Shown here: in pieces, positions 19,025-29,854 of the stretch | Layout of the letters: each line of letters opens with the position of its first letter | Numbering within the stretch: position 1 is the first letter of the stretch | Assembly: GCA_016508695.1 (NCBI GenBank) | Contig: VNKQ01000012.1 | Span: forward strand, 1 to 64,000 | From: Hyphodiscus hymeniophilus | Lineage: Eukaryota > Ascomycota > Leotiomycetes > Helotiales > Hyphodiscaceae | Length of the DNA: 64,000 nt | Reading direction: 5' to 3' | Made by a program: the position numbers and the translations under genes | Notes under the pieces: model-generated | Seen by the model: only the letters and a program-made list of their open reading frames with translations | Told to the model about the DNA's origin: nothing | The model's database searches: none

Positions 19025-21718
19025 TCACGTCTCGTGAATTTCTGGGAAGTGCCTCGCGATGAGGTTGTCAAGAGCTGATTCAAACACCGTTGGCCCCAGC
19101 CAGCTTGGCGAAATATCGTACAACAGATTCCTGAAACCCAGAAGCATGTTTCTCGAGTGCTCGCGCGATAGTGAACATCCTTCAAGCGTCGGATGCGGGT
19201 GAGCATCCATTCCATTTCCAGAGACGCAGGCCCATGCCACGAGTGCAGCATGTTTTATCACTATGAGGTATGATATATCAAAAGACTCTCGGATTTGTTC
19301 AATGCCATTCTTCAGAAGTGACAGTATTTCATGGCTGTGACGGATGGCTGCTTTGGCTTTCGTTGTGTTCGTCCAAAGGAGGATGCGGGGCATTTCCTGC
19401 AGCGCTTCTGTCTCAAAAGCGACTTGGTTGAGCAAATCAATTGGGGTATTAAGGCGGAGGAGAGTAGTATGGAGTCGGATTTGTCCTCGCAGGTATGATT
19501 GATACTGTCCCGGCTCGTTGGACTGTTCGTGCAAGAGTGACAGACTTTCTGTCCACCTCCTGAGTCCCGACATCGCTTCCTTGAATTTACGTTCTAAGTT
19601 ATGCGTTGTGCTAAAAGCAATCCCGTCATTGAGACTACTATGTTCCTTTTCTCCATCAAAGGATTCGGACGTAGAGACATCATCGACCCCAAGACGGACC
19701 AGCAACTCTGGATCCTCGCAGAAAGACCACAGATGCTCCTGAATAGCGAAAAATAGCCGTTCATGACCCTCATTATCCAGAAAAGGCAAACTCTCTCGTC
19801 CATCTAAGAACCTATAGACAAGATCGGAGAACCCACGGCAGCCATCGACTCGAATCTGTCCAATTGCTTCAAGTGTCCGCCTTTTCCAATCATGACCGGA
19901 TAGACTCCAAAGGTATGCGGAGCATGGCAATTCGATATGTAATTCCTTCCACGATACAGATGGCTTGGTATTTGTGAAGCTGCTGAGGTTTGCCTCCATT
20001 CGGAAGATCTCGAAAGCAATACGTCTCTTCATCTCCCCTTCAGCCCATTCCGCCAAAACCGTATCAGAATCCCGACTTTCACTATCAAGATCTTTTGGAC
20101 CATGATTCTCCGCCTTGAAAAGACCCGATGTACGAGCTTGAGATACTAGAACTGCAAGTAATTGCTGTCCCTGTGAGACATCTTCCTGCCTCCCGAAATA
20201 AATCTCCGCAGCAGTGATTAGCAGCCCTAAGGTAATCGAGGCGTGTTGTTGATTCCCCTTCTGTTGTGATGGCACCATCGCAACGAACATTGCTCTCAGC
20301 CTTCCATGTAGCATCGCACCATACTGCGCGGCCTTCTTGCCAGCATACCTGGCGCCAATTGAGACGATGCTAAGGAAAACAATTGGAGAAACATGGTAGG
20401 AGTCAAAGCCTTGCTCCCAGAAGATTGGACACAGATAATGGAACTTTTCAAAGAACAACGAGACGAAGCGATCGAGAGCGTTTCGGGAGTCGTGAGTTAC
20501 CGAGCGCAAGGCTTCTAATCCAAATGCATTTTGGACTTTCTTTGATCCTTCACAACGGGCCCAAATGCGGTACGCTGTGCTTTCCGAGGACTCGGGGCTG
20601 TTAACGGTTGCGACTGCGTATTCGATGTGGCTTTCAATGACGTCTCGTTGTATATGATTTTCTGTGCTCTCGGTAATGGCGAAAGATCTGGAAATGCCCC
20701 TGGGCATTCCACCAATATGCTGAGGTTTTGGGTGCATTTGAAAGGGAGGTGAAATCTTAGCATAGCTTTGTGGTATCGAGTTATGATCTTGAAGAACAAC
20801 CAAACTGTCTGGACTTAGGACTGGTATGCTCAAGGGAGCAACTTCTTCGAAGGGAATATTGAGATCCGGCATCGAGTTAAAGAATGTGTCCTCGTACGCC
20901 CACGACCAATCCAAGATTCCTGACATCATATCAGGTACGACAAGTTGCTCAAGTGTAGAGATCTCATCTGCTGATGCTGTGAGGTCATCCAATGGAGTTT
21001 GCCACGCTTGATTGGGCGGAAAAGTAACCACCATTTCTCCTGTCATAAAGGGTTCAACATAAGCTGGCTCCAACATACTTGGTATTCCCTCAATGGCGAT
21101 TTCCAAGGCACTTTGACCATCCTGTGACCATTGAGTGATATTGCCCTCATACAGCGCATTAAGCTCCTCTCCAGGATAAACAAAAAAGCCAGGCTCCTTC
21201 GGCGAGCCTTCCTGCATTGTGTCTGTACTCAATCTTCGTGACCCACGATTCTGGACACATCTCAGATTCCCGCGTGTGCAGACCCTGCAGGGGAATCCAC
21301 CAGCACATTTGATCTTCTGCTGCCTACAATTCATGCATGCGACCGCGCTCCTCTGCCTGTCACGAGGCATGCTGTCGCTCTCGCCAGGTGATCCGTGAAT
21401 AAGATTGTGTCGGACCAGTAGATCTTTCCGATAAAATACTGCTTCGCAAACGTGGCATATGTGTTTGCTTTTTTTGCTGTGGGTGTTGCGATGTCTGCTG
21501 AGTGCTTCCTTCGATTTGTATTGTCGTGTGCAGAGGTTGCATGGCTGGCTCCTTTGCTGAAGCCTTGGTGTTTCCTTCTCGATCTGCGATTGTTCCATAT
21601 TTGCATATTGCTGATGGCTGGCATGGATGAGAACAAGGGATGTCGAGGAATCAGTGCAGCCGCAAGGGACCCCGCATCTTACTGTAGTTTTGCGCCTAGA
21701 CTCTGTTTCTGCAGTCAT
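19025..21718 (-). CDS. Transcription factor with two C2H2 fingers plus Zn2Cys6 cluster
   Basis: Large intronless gene of 897 residues from the ATG at 21718. A second in-frame ATG at 21598 (MEQSQIEK) removes 40 residues and may be the true start. Two C2H2 fingers (C-x2-C-x12-H-x3-H) lie at about residues 60-80 and 88-108. A fungal binuclear cluster (C-x2-C-x6-C-x5-C-x2-C-x6-C) follows near 128-154. The rest holds the fungal-specific regulator middle-homology region, including VSIGARYAG and the HGRLRAMFVAM helix region. Such tandem C2H2 + Zn2Cys6 proteins are usually local regulators of metabolic or secondary-metabolite genes. It sits between the dehydrogenase/MFS pair and the SDR/ThDP pair, so cluster-specific control is a fair inference. 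No promoter evidence proves its targets. Confidence 0.9.
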   Translation of the reverse strand: MTAETESRRKTTVRCGVPCGCTDSSTSLVLIHASHQQYANMEQSQIEKETPRLQQRSQPCNLCTRQYKSKEALSRHRNTHSKKSKHICHVCEAVFYRKDLLVRHNLIHGSPGESDSMPRDRQRSAVACMNCRQQKIKCAGGFPCRVCTRGNLRCVQNRGSRRLSTDTMQEGSPKEPGFFVYPGEELNALYEGNITQWSQDGQSALEIAIEGIPSMLEPAYVEPFMTGEMVVTFPPNQAWQTPLDDLTASADEISTLEQLVVPDMMSGILDWSWAYEDTFFNSMPDLNIPFEEVAPLSIPVLSPDSLVVLQDHNSIPQSYAKISPPFQMHPKPQHIGGMPRGISRSFAITESTENHIQRDVIESHIEYAVATVNSPESSESTAYRIWARCEGSKKVQNAFGLEALRSVTHDSRNALDRFVSLFFEKFHYLCPIFWEQGFDSYHVSPIVFLSIVSIGARYAGKKAAQYGAMLHGRLRAMFVAMVPSQQKGNQQHASITLGLLITAAEIYFGRQEDVSQGQQLLAVLVSQARTSGLFKAENHGPKDLDSESRDSDTVLAEWAEGEMKRRIAFEIFRMEANLSSFTNTKPSVSWKELHIELPCSAYLWSLSGHDWKRRTLEAIGQIRVDGCRGFSDLVYRFLDGRESLPFLDNEGHERLFFAIQEHLWSFCEDPELLVRLGVDDVSTSESFDGEKEHSSLNDGIAFSTTHNLERKFKEAMSGLRRWTESLSLLHEQSNEPGQYQSYLRGQIRLHTTLLRLNTPIDLLNQVAFETEALQEMPRILLWTNTTKAKAAIRHSHEILSLLKNGIEQIRESFDISYLIVIKHAALVAWACVSGNGMDAHPHPTLEGCSLSREHSRNMLLGFRNLLYDISPSWLGPTVFESALDNLIARHFPEIHET

Positions 21719-21945
21719 GACTTGTCATTGGTCTACGCGCACACCCAATAGTTCGGTTCGTGATCAAGGCAATCAATTTGGCGGCAATGGTTCCGCCTAT
21801 GACAACACTAGCCGATCAGTGAACACCTAGAGTACGAGGGTTATCGTTTTATATATATTTATGCAGTTGGTTTAATCTATTACAAAAGTCTTCTGCCCTA
21901 GCCTAAGCTTCTACTGATGCAAGAAGGGCCTCCCAACACTTTTCT

Positions 21946-23032
21946 TCATTTATTTTCCGCCAATTCTCTTGCCTTCTTACCTATTGATCCCAGATTTTCC
22001 ATTTGCCATTCTTGAAATCTATCTGGGTATGGCGGTGGTTCGCGCATATATATTTTGTCCTTACTGATCTCCGCCGTACATCCTGTCTCCCTCCCGTCGA
22101 TGAATCGGTCATAAGCTCTTATCACTGATGCCATGGGCGTAACATACTCGGCCGGAATCAACGACATTAATCGTCCTGTTAACGATGTTTCAACTAGCAA
22201 GACCTTAAGTCAGCACTGTTGAGAATGGCTGGTGATGGAAAGTGGGACGAGGGAAGATGACTGAGGCGACTCACTGAGTCCAGGGCAAAAGCAATTCAAT
22301 GTTATATTTTCGGATTCGAGAACAGGCGCCATGGAACGGATGAGTCCGATTATCTGATGTGATTTCAGTATTTCCAGTTGCATTTAGCAGTAAAGGGGAC
22401 CGTACTGCGTGCTTGGCCGCGGCATACAAAGGAACGGTGTCGAGAGGATAAAGTGCAGCGGAGCTTGCTGTTATCGTAATCTTACCACCAGGAGTACTGT
22501 TCATTCGCATATAGTGAAGGGCCAAGTACACAGTATATATTGCACCATTCAAATCAACTTCGATGGTTGTGAGGTCTGGTTTGGGTGGTCGTACCGTCGG
22601 TCTAGTCGCCTTTCCGGCTTTGCATAGTGGAAAGTTGTCGACGATTCCCGCATTGGCAGCAACTGGATGGATAGGTTAGTTCTCGATCAAGGTTCCTCCC
22701 ACGGAAGAAAGAGTTCACCAAAATCAATTCTCTTCCACTTCAACCAGACAGTTTCAAAAACTTGGGCCTGGGAGTCGTAGTCCGTCACATTTGCGTCGAC
22801 GAACAAGGCCTTGTCGCCAAGCTCAAGAGCAAGTGCATCTCCATGCTGCTTATTGATATCACTCATGCAAACTCTCCATCCTTTCGCAATTAGATGTTTG
22901 GTGACGGCAAGGCCCATTCCACTCGCTACCCAGGGCCAGATCAGTATACACCCGAGAGGAGAGTCCACTTCAAGGTGAAGACCTACCGGCGCCCGTGATT
23001 ATTGCAACTCTATTCTCAGTGGAAGCCATCAT
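21946..23032 (-). CDS. Short-chain dehydrogenase/reductase (SDR)
   Basis: Classical SDR predicted to use NAD(P)H on a carbonyl or alcohol substrate. Exons 23032-22987, 22925-22719, 22662-22406, 22353-22275 and 22193-21946 give 278 residues. The signatures are the TGxxxGxG cofactor motif as ITGAASGMGLA at the N-terminus, NAG as VAANAGI, catalytic Ser in ITASSAALYP, and the YxxxK pair in LYAAAKHA. The C-terminal exon (ETSLTG onward) is the usual substrate-side region. Two ATGs are adjacent at 23032 and 23029. It is divergently transcribed from the ThDP enzyme across a 535-bp promoter, the arrangement expected for co-regulated steps of one pathway. Confidence 0.9.
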
Positions 23033-23567
23033 GAAACGGATCCTACAAGGCTCAATGGTTTTGAAATTGGTTCTAAACTTCAAGCAGCCTTCACTTCAAT
23101 TTGTTCACGAGGGAAGTTCTCTTAAGCGGTATTCTACTTTGAAAAGGCCTCAAAAAGGACTTGGCACTCAATAAAGCATAGGCTTCGGAGCTATAAGGAG
23201 TCTGGAACAATATCATTCACGTTTCGAAGTACCTGCGACTAGCATGATCAGGAAAGTTCGAGACGACGGGTAAAGTGGTTAACTTTCCAATACTGTACAA
23301 CCCTACAAAACCCGAACTCACGCCACCCGCTCCCCCGCAAATTTTACTAGTAAGTCAATTTCTCACTGACATCCTGACTCGTGATAGCAGTTAAAGAGAA
23401 ATGCCGATGTGCTATCCGGGCATGGTTATGAGTGTCTTACCACGTCTTCCGGGGGCTCATTTGCGGCTTGCATAGAGATCTATTCGCAGACAAAAGGCTA
23501 AGACTGAACTTTCACTTTCCTACGAAAAGCTTTTGGGATATCCATCATTGGTGAACGTCGGCACATC
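23033..23567. promoter_or_regulatory. Divergent promoter (SDR / ThDP enzyme)
   Basis: Shared 5' region of the two enzyme genes. It contains scattered CGG/CCG triplets but no exact copy of the repeat found at 16434-16499. Confidence 0.45.
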
Positions 23568-25521
23568 ATGGTAGAACTCAAGCTTATCCAGCCCAAAAAT
23601 CGTGAACTCAATGGAGGAGATCTGCTGGCACAATGCCTCGTCCAGCTCGGGGTAGAAGTCGCATTTGGAATTCATGGCGGTCATCTTGATGCATTCTTCA
23701 TGGGATGCTCGGATAACGGAATTCGACTAGTAGATGCCAGACACGAGACGGTCGCAGTACAGGCGGCAGAAGGGTATTCCAAAATCAAAGGGGCTATTGG
23801 AGTGGCATTCGTGACAGCGAACAGCGGGTAAATACTCTAACACTTGTGAAGAATCTAGACAGTTGATACATTTCTAGCTTTGTGAATGGTCTCCCAGGAT
23901 TGGCTTCTGCGCTTGCGGATCGAAGTTCGATCTTGGTCATCACTTCCTCGCCACCAATGGCAGATGCCGAGACGAATACCATTCAAGGATATATTGATCA
24001 AATTGCGGTTGCCAGAACTCTGACTAAGTATGCTCAGCGTGTTCCGCAGCCTGAAGAGATACCGAGGTTTGTTGCAGCAGCGTATAGAACGGCGATCTCT
24101 GGAGCCCCAGGTGAGACTCCGGCTGCTCAGATACAGCATGGAACTTGCTGATAAGACTAGGGCCCGTGTTACTTGATATTCCATGTGATGTGTTATGGCG
24201 TATGAGATTCCTGAGACCTCTGTGTAGCAGACCGAGCTGGACTAACAAAACTCTAGGACCCGTGTATCAAAGCAGAATAGCTTGGGGATCGATAACGTCC
24301 CCCTTACCAGTGCCTCCAGGGCCATCTTCAAAGGCCATAACAGAGGCTGTCAGACTGTGGAGAGCAGCCTGCAAGCCGGTCGTGATCGTGGGCTCAGGCG
24401 GACGAACCCCGGAGGCAGCTATACAGCTTGCGAAACTTGTGAAAGCAACAAATACCCCCCTCTTCCACGGCGCGAAGTATCGGCAATGGAATATTGTTGA
24501 CTCGGCATATGAGGGAGGGTCATCAAAGAATCTGGGCGGTATGGCAGCTGCTGGAGCAGGTAGACCTGACTTTGTACTGCTGCTCGCTTGCAGACCCGGA
24601 ATGTATCTTGGAGGCAGAGCTGGAGTCATCATTCCGAAAGAAGACTGCAAACTGGTCCATGTCGATACGGATGGAACCGAGATTGGAAGAATCCTCCCGG
24701 TTGATTTGGGGATCGTGGCCGATTTGACAGAAACTCTGATTGCGTTGAACAACGAAGTAGCGAAGAGTCCAGTCGAGGGTCCGAAGTCATGGCTCAATTC
24801 AGCAGTGGGTTTGCAGATGTCGTCCGAGGAGCGGTCGGACGCGGCAAAAGAGCCAGAGGAAATATACCCAGGGAGAATGAATCCATATCATGCCGTGAAG
24901 AGGGTGTTCAGTGCTCTTGAGCCAGGCGCAATTGTATGTTTCGACGGTGGCGAGTCAGCACTTTGGGGAAGCGATACCGTGGGATTTGCTAGGCCTCACA
25001 TTACCCTCGGAGCATTGGGTTATCTTGTTCTCCTTGGCAATGGGTTTGGATACTCTCTGGGAGCTGCAATAGCGGACCCATCAAGGCAGATTGTCAACAT
25101 ACAAGGTGACGGATCAGCTGGCTTCCATATCTCTTCGCTTGATACATATGCTAGGTTCAAGCTCAATATCTTGACAGTTGTGGTGAACAATTACGTCTGG
25201 GCAATGTCGATACACGGCCAGGAATTGTTCTATGGTGAGGATGAACCTGTGAGGAATATCAGTCGATTGAGCCCTGATGCGCAATATGATGTGGTAGCTA
25301 GAGGATTCGGGGTGGCTGCAGCAAAGGTGGAGCGCATTGAAAAGGTGGCGGCAGCAGTCAACGAATTGGCGCAGAAGAAGGGACCAGGATTGATCAATCT
25401 GATTGTTGCAGAGACGCCGATCCATCCTGTGACGAGGATTTACATGAATGCAAACCCGGATCCGAACCAAATCAACATTCCATACTATGCTCCTATACCG
25501 AGGCCATTCTATAAGGAGTAG
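23568..25521 (+). CDS. ThDP-dependent enzyme, acetolactate synthase/decarboxylase superfamily
   Basis: Thiamine-diphosphate enzyme predicted to make, cleave or decarboxylate a 2-oxo or acyloin compound. Exons 23568-23828, 23879-24110, 24161-24199 and 24257-25521 give 598 residues. The third exon is only 39 nt. The following intron has a GTATGA donor and an ACTAAC branch point 11 nt before its acceptor. The N-terminal Pyr domain has the catalytic Glu in DARHETVAVQAAEGY. The central domain contains PVLLDIPCDV. The C-terminal PP domain has the ThDP/Mg motif GDGS...NN: GDGSAGFHISSLDTYARFK, with VVNNYVWAMS about 25 residues later. Its length matches acetolactate-synthase-like enzymes, and no mitochondrial presequence is obvious, which argues against the biosynthetic Ilv2 enzyme. 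The neighbours (SDR, butanediol-type dehydrogenase, sugar porters) suggest polyol or acyloin catabolism. Confidence 0.88.
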
Positions 25522-27508
25522 ACCAAGCTTGGATTGGCAAACAGGAGAATCAGATGCTTTTGATCCAAATACGGCGAAGATCAAACAGAGGATGGAATCA
25601 TGGAAGGTATCTACAATGTGACTTCAACTTTGAGCCGAATGGCGGCGCTGATGTGAATCGGTATGTCTTCGAAATGCTGAACATCCTCACGGGACTCTGC
25701 TCTGCTCTGCTCTGAGCCATACTAGATCAGTCTCATTCCAAATATGTCTCTACTTGATGTTTCTAAGAACCTTTAGCCGTCTAGCCGTGTCGTGCTGAGT
25801 ATCAGGCCGCACGCTGGCAATCCCTCTAGGAAGTTCACCATTACTTTCGATAAACCTAACCACTTTAGGGGACTAAATATCGTAATGGGGAATAGGATGT
25901 ACCGGCTATTTCTGTACCTCGAAGCTCTCCCTGATAACTCTACCTGGTAAATTCTGGCAACTTGATGTGAATCCCAGGAAGTTGAAAGATGCCATTGGCT
26001 ATCGAACGAACAATGCATTCGATTTATACTGAATGATTGTCGGACAGGGATACAGCCGCTGGTTCCAGCTTTATCTGAGTGAACCCACAACGGAATTATG
26101 GCGCCAAATGCTCTCCAAATATGTTCAGATCACATGCCAGCATTCAGATTAATTCCCAAGTGAACAAGTCGCAGCTCATTTACTTGAAACTTAATAGCAT
26201 CAACAAGATTGTTTTATGATTAGTTTCGTAGCAAAAAAGTCGGGACACTACTCGAGTAATGGTGTCATCCTTTGTTCCTCGACACCTACTTCCATATACA
26301 AATCTGCGTGAGGAATCATTATTGTCAGTAATCTTGCGAGTGTTGGTGTGTGAGGGTCACAAGACACTCTGACCCTGGTCAGTCACCAAAGCCTACTATT
26401 GCCGTGAGTGGCGTGATGGCTGCACTACTAGTCTACTACTCCACACCTCTTGTATCATCCCTGCTATCAGGGGGTCGGACTGCCGATCATTTGGTGAGCA
26501 ATGTGTGAGTACGGTACGGTACGGTAGTCAGTACACCATTGGACGCTCCAATCGTGGCCCCTCTTCTCCACTCCCGCCCCCCTCCTCTTCTCGCCTCCTC
26601 TTCTCGCCTCCTCTTCTCGCCTCCTCTCCTCCTAATTTGATAGAGGAAATAATCGAGTAATCGAGTAAGCGGGCTCTCGAACCTATCGTGATGCTTCCTG
26701 TAGCCCCCTCCCCCCAATGCTGAAGGTTTGTAACAACACCACACTTCTTAACAGTTCTTAGTCGCTCTTAGTCTTTTCAGTAATCAAACTCCAGACCCAT
26801 TAATTGTGCAAATTCTGCAATCTTTAACCCTTCTAGGCTTTTAGGCAGCAGTTTAACAAGCATTTTCGGGGACATTTTTCTAGGCAGCAGTTTTACAGGC
26901 ATTACCGGCATGAGAGCACCTTTCTTAGACGCTTGTGGCTGATCGGATTAGCGTCCCGGCGCACATAGATTCCGCTTAACGACCCAATCACCCGAGACAT
27001 GCTCCACTGTATGTCCCCGCCCAAGGCCCACCTCTTGGCTTCGTTGCGAGCTACGAAACACCCCCAGCACTCTGACTGGCCAACAGTATTTGATGGTCGG
27101 TATCTCCGTGTGGAGTCGTGGGGTTGTGGAGACGGAGTGCCCCTTGTCTATTGACAGATCATAGGCCACAATGACGTCGCCGGTGTGAGAACTAAAGCTC
27201 CTCCCTTGTCTTGCAGTAGAAGCTCTCCCTCCCCCTGTCCCAACGAGAGTGGTGACACTGGTGGAGTAGTGCAACATCAGTCTGATGAGGTGGGGATCCT
27301 TCCCCAGTGAGATGGAGCAAGTATGGAGGGTCTGGAGGGTATGGAGCAATGGAGCAAGCAAGTACTTGAGACCCCTCTCCCCCAGATCCCCAGATCGACA
27401 TCTCATCTCATCATCATCATCCATTGCTTCCTCTCCCCATTGAGAGGCCCTCTTGTCTGATATCCTTCTGACTCGCGCAGACGAAGGCAACATACTCAAT
27501 CCGAGATC
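25522..27508. other. Two-kilobase intergenic region with simple repeats
   Basis: No gene was found. It holds a TCTGC microsatellite near 25697-25715, GTACG repeats near 26511-26526, a 13-bp pyrimidine repeat (three CTCCTCTTCTCGC units) near 26582-26625, and a partly duplicated AGGCAGCAGTTT segment at about 26843-26910. The final few hundred bases are the promoter of the downstream porter. A long reverse-strand open frame here overlaps the porter's 5' end and was rejected. Confidence 0.55.
26582..26635. repeat. 13-bp pyrimidine tandem repeat
   Basis: Three near-perfect copies of CTCCTCTTCTCGC, followed by a degraded copy. This is a strongly strand-asymmetric C/T tract of the kind common in fungal promoters. 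Confidence 0.7.
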
Positions 27509-29854
27509 ATGTCGGACAAGGCACCCGACTCTATCGACAATGCCTACGCTTCTTACAATGAGCAGGAGAAGCCGGTTCATGACTCCTCCCCCGAGCTGAC
27601 CGATGGCGCTCCGCGCCGGCATTCGATTGCGCTCAACATTGTTGAGAACCCATTGAGAGTGAGCTTCACATCGCGATTTCTGCTGTATTGACACTGACGC
27701 GTCGCGCTCACAGCGAACCACCAAAGCGCAAACCGTCGCCGATGCCCATGCCTTTGCCGAGGCCAACGGTATGCAGGAGCACGCCGCTCTCTTCGGCCGG
27801 GCTGCTCTCGTAGCGCGTGAGGGTGAACGGTTTGAGATGGTTGACGAACTCGACCAATCCGAACGTGATGCGCTCATATATGAGAGAGAGCACAAATGGC
27901 ATGGACCATTCATGCTCTGGTATGCGATTTCTCTGTGTGCGGTGGGTGCTGCCACGCAGGGATGGGATCAGACGGGGTCCAATGGGGCCAATCTGTCGTT
28001 CCCAGAAGAATTTGGAATTGCCGGTAAAGGAAGAGATGAATGGATCGTGGGAAGTATAAATGCCATCATCTTCTTGACCGCTGGTCTGATGTGAGTATCG
28101 ACCCTCCTCACCGGACGGGGTATTCTGATTGATCTTCTTCACAGTGGCGCTTTCATTGTCGATCCTCTTAATCGCTGGCTGGGCCGACGAGGCGAAATCT
28201 TCCTCACTGCTTGCTGTCTCACTGCATGCCCAATTGGGTCCGGATTCGCAAAGTCATGGCAAGGACTGTTCGCCGCACGATTCGTCCTGGGCATCGGTAT
28301 CGGTGCAAAGAATGCAACAGTCCCCATTTACTCTGCTGAGATGGCTCCCGCACGCATTCGAGGCGCTCTTGTCATGTTTTGGCAACTTTGGGTGGTGGCT
28401 GGTGAGTCGATTTCCCTACTCGGCTTGAAGGAAGACAGTGCTAATCGAAACCCACAGGCATCTTTTTGGGCTTTGCTGCCAACGTTATTGTCAAAGACAC
28501 CGGCAAAATCGCGTGGCGTCTGCAACTCGGTTCAGCATTTATCCCGTCCTTCATCCTCATGCTTGGTATCTGGTTCTGTCCCGAGTCCCCTCGCTGGCTT
28601 ATGAAGCACGGAAAACTTGACAAGGGGTTCCGATCTATGGTGCGCTTACGTGCTCATCCCATCATCGCTGCGAGAGATTATTACTACTCGTACGTTCTGT
28701 ACTTGGAGGAATTGAAGATTGCAGGTGGAACTGGCTACTTTGGACGTATGGCGGACTGTTTCCGTGTGCCTAGAATCAGACGAGCCAACTATGGTGCTTC
28801 GACTGTCATGATTGCGCAGCAAATGTGCGGTATCAATAGTGAGTCACTTTTAGCTTGCTTCACAAAGGTTAAACCTAACCTCTTGCAGTCATCTCTTTCT
28901 ACAGCTCAACTATCTTCCAAAACGTTGGCTACACCGCGACTCAGGCTTTGTACGCATCTCTCGGATATGGTGCGGTTCAGGTCGTGTTTACTATTCCTAC
29001 CTTATTCCTTATCGATACCAAAGGTCGAAGGACCCTGACTTTGATCGTGAGTCCCACTGAGCTTTGTGGAAGAATATGGCTGATTCATCAAAGACTTTCC
29101 CCCTCATGTGTGTCTTCCTGCTTGCTGCTGGTCTGTCTCTTTTGAAACATGACGGTTCACGCGGCGAAAGAATCGGACCGGTTGTCTTGTAAGTTCATGA
29201 AAGTATTTAAAATTTGTGCATCTTGCTGATATTTTTTCCGCGACTAGATTCGTGTATCTCTTCACTATCGCCTACTCCATGGGAGAAGGACCAGTGGCTT
29301 TCCAGTACTCTGCTGAGGTATTCCCAACAATTCAGCGTGAACAAGGAATGTCTTGGGCCGTTTGCATCAATAACACATTCGGTAAGCATTGAATCCAGTC
29401 CATCGAAATGCCACTAACAGAACTTCATGTAGCCGGTATCCTCAGTTTGACATTCCCTCGAATGCAGACCGTCATGACCCCAACTGGAGCTTGTAAGTTT
29501 ACCGCGTAAGGTTCAATCTTGAGATGAACAATTTACTAACTTTATTGAAGTCGGTTTCTATGCTGGACTCAACCTTATCGCTTGGGGCATGATCTTCTGT
29601 TTCGTGAGAGAAACTAAACAACTCACACTGGAAGAAATTGACCGTGAGTAACCCGCTTAGGAATGTGCTATGTCTGTGAACTAACGTCTTTCGCAGAGGT
29701 GTTTTCGGTTCCAACAAAGAGTTTCCTCGACTACGAGGTGAACACCTGGCTTCCTTACTTCTTCAAGCGACACATCCTCCGACAGAGAATTGGCAAGCCA
29801 CCACCAATCATTGAGAAGGCCTCACTTAGCGATGATGAGGTCAAGGGCGCCTAG
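27509..29854 (+). CDS. MFS sugar/myo-inositol-type transporter
   Basis: Long sugar-porter-family permease with 10 exons: 27509-27658, 27714-28090, 28145-28401, 28458-28838, 28889-29046, 29094-29188, 29248-29381, 29433-29492, 29551-29643 and 29697-29854. They sum to 620 residues. A hydrophilic N-terminus of about 130 residues precedes helix 1 (ISLCAVGAATQGWDQTGSNGA). Next come NRWLGRRGEIF, ARFVLGIGIGAKNATVPIY, CPESPRWLMKHG, STVMIAQQMCGIN, DTKGRRTLTLI, and a C-terminal RETKQLTLEEIDQVFSVP. The extended N-terminus and the TQGWDQTG/GIGAKN motifs match the fungal inositol-transporter-like clade. The substrate is still inference. It lies 2 kb downstream of the ThDP enzyme. Confidence 0.9.

Noticed and set aside
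24200..24256. Extra segment in the ThDP enzyme
   Set aside because: It can be read through but has a GTATGA donor and an ACTAAC branch point, and it disrupts the family alignment, so I treat it as an intron.
26948..27955. Long reverse-strand open frame of about 335 codons
   Set aside because: It overlaps the well-supported MFS porter exons antisense, is rich in Arg/Ser/Cys and has no motif.
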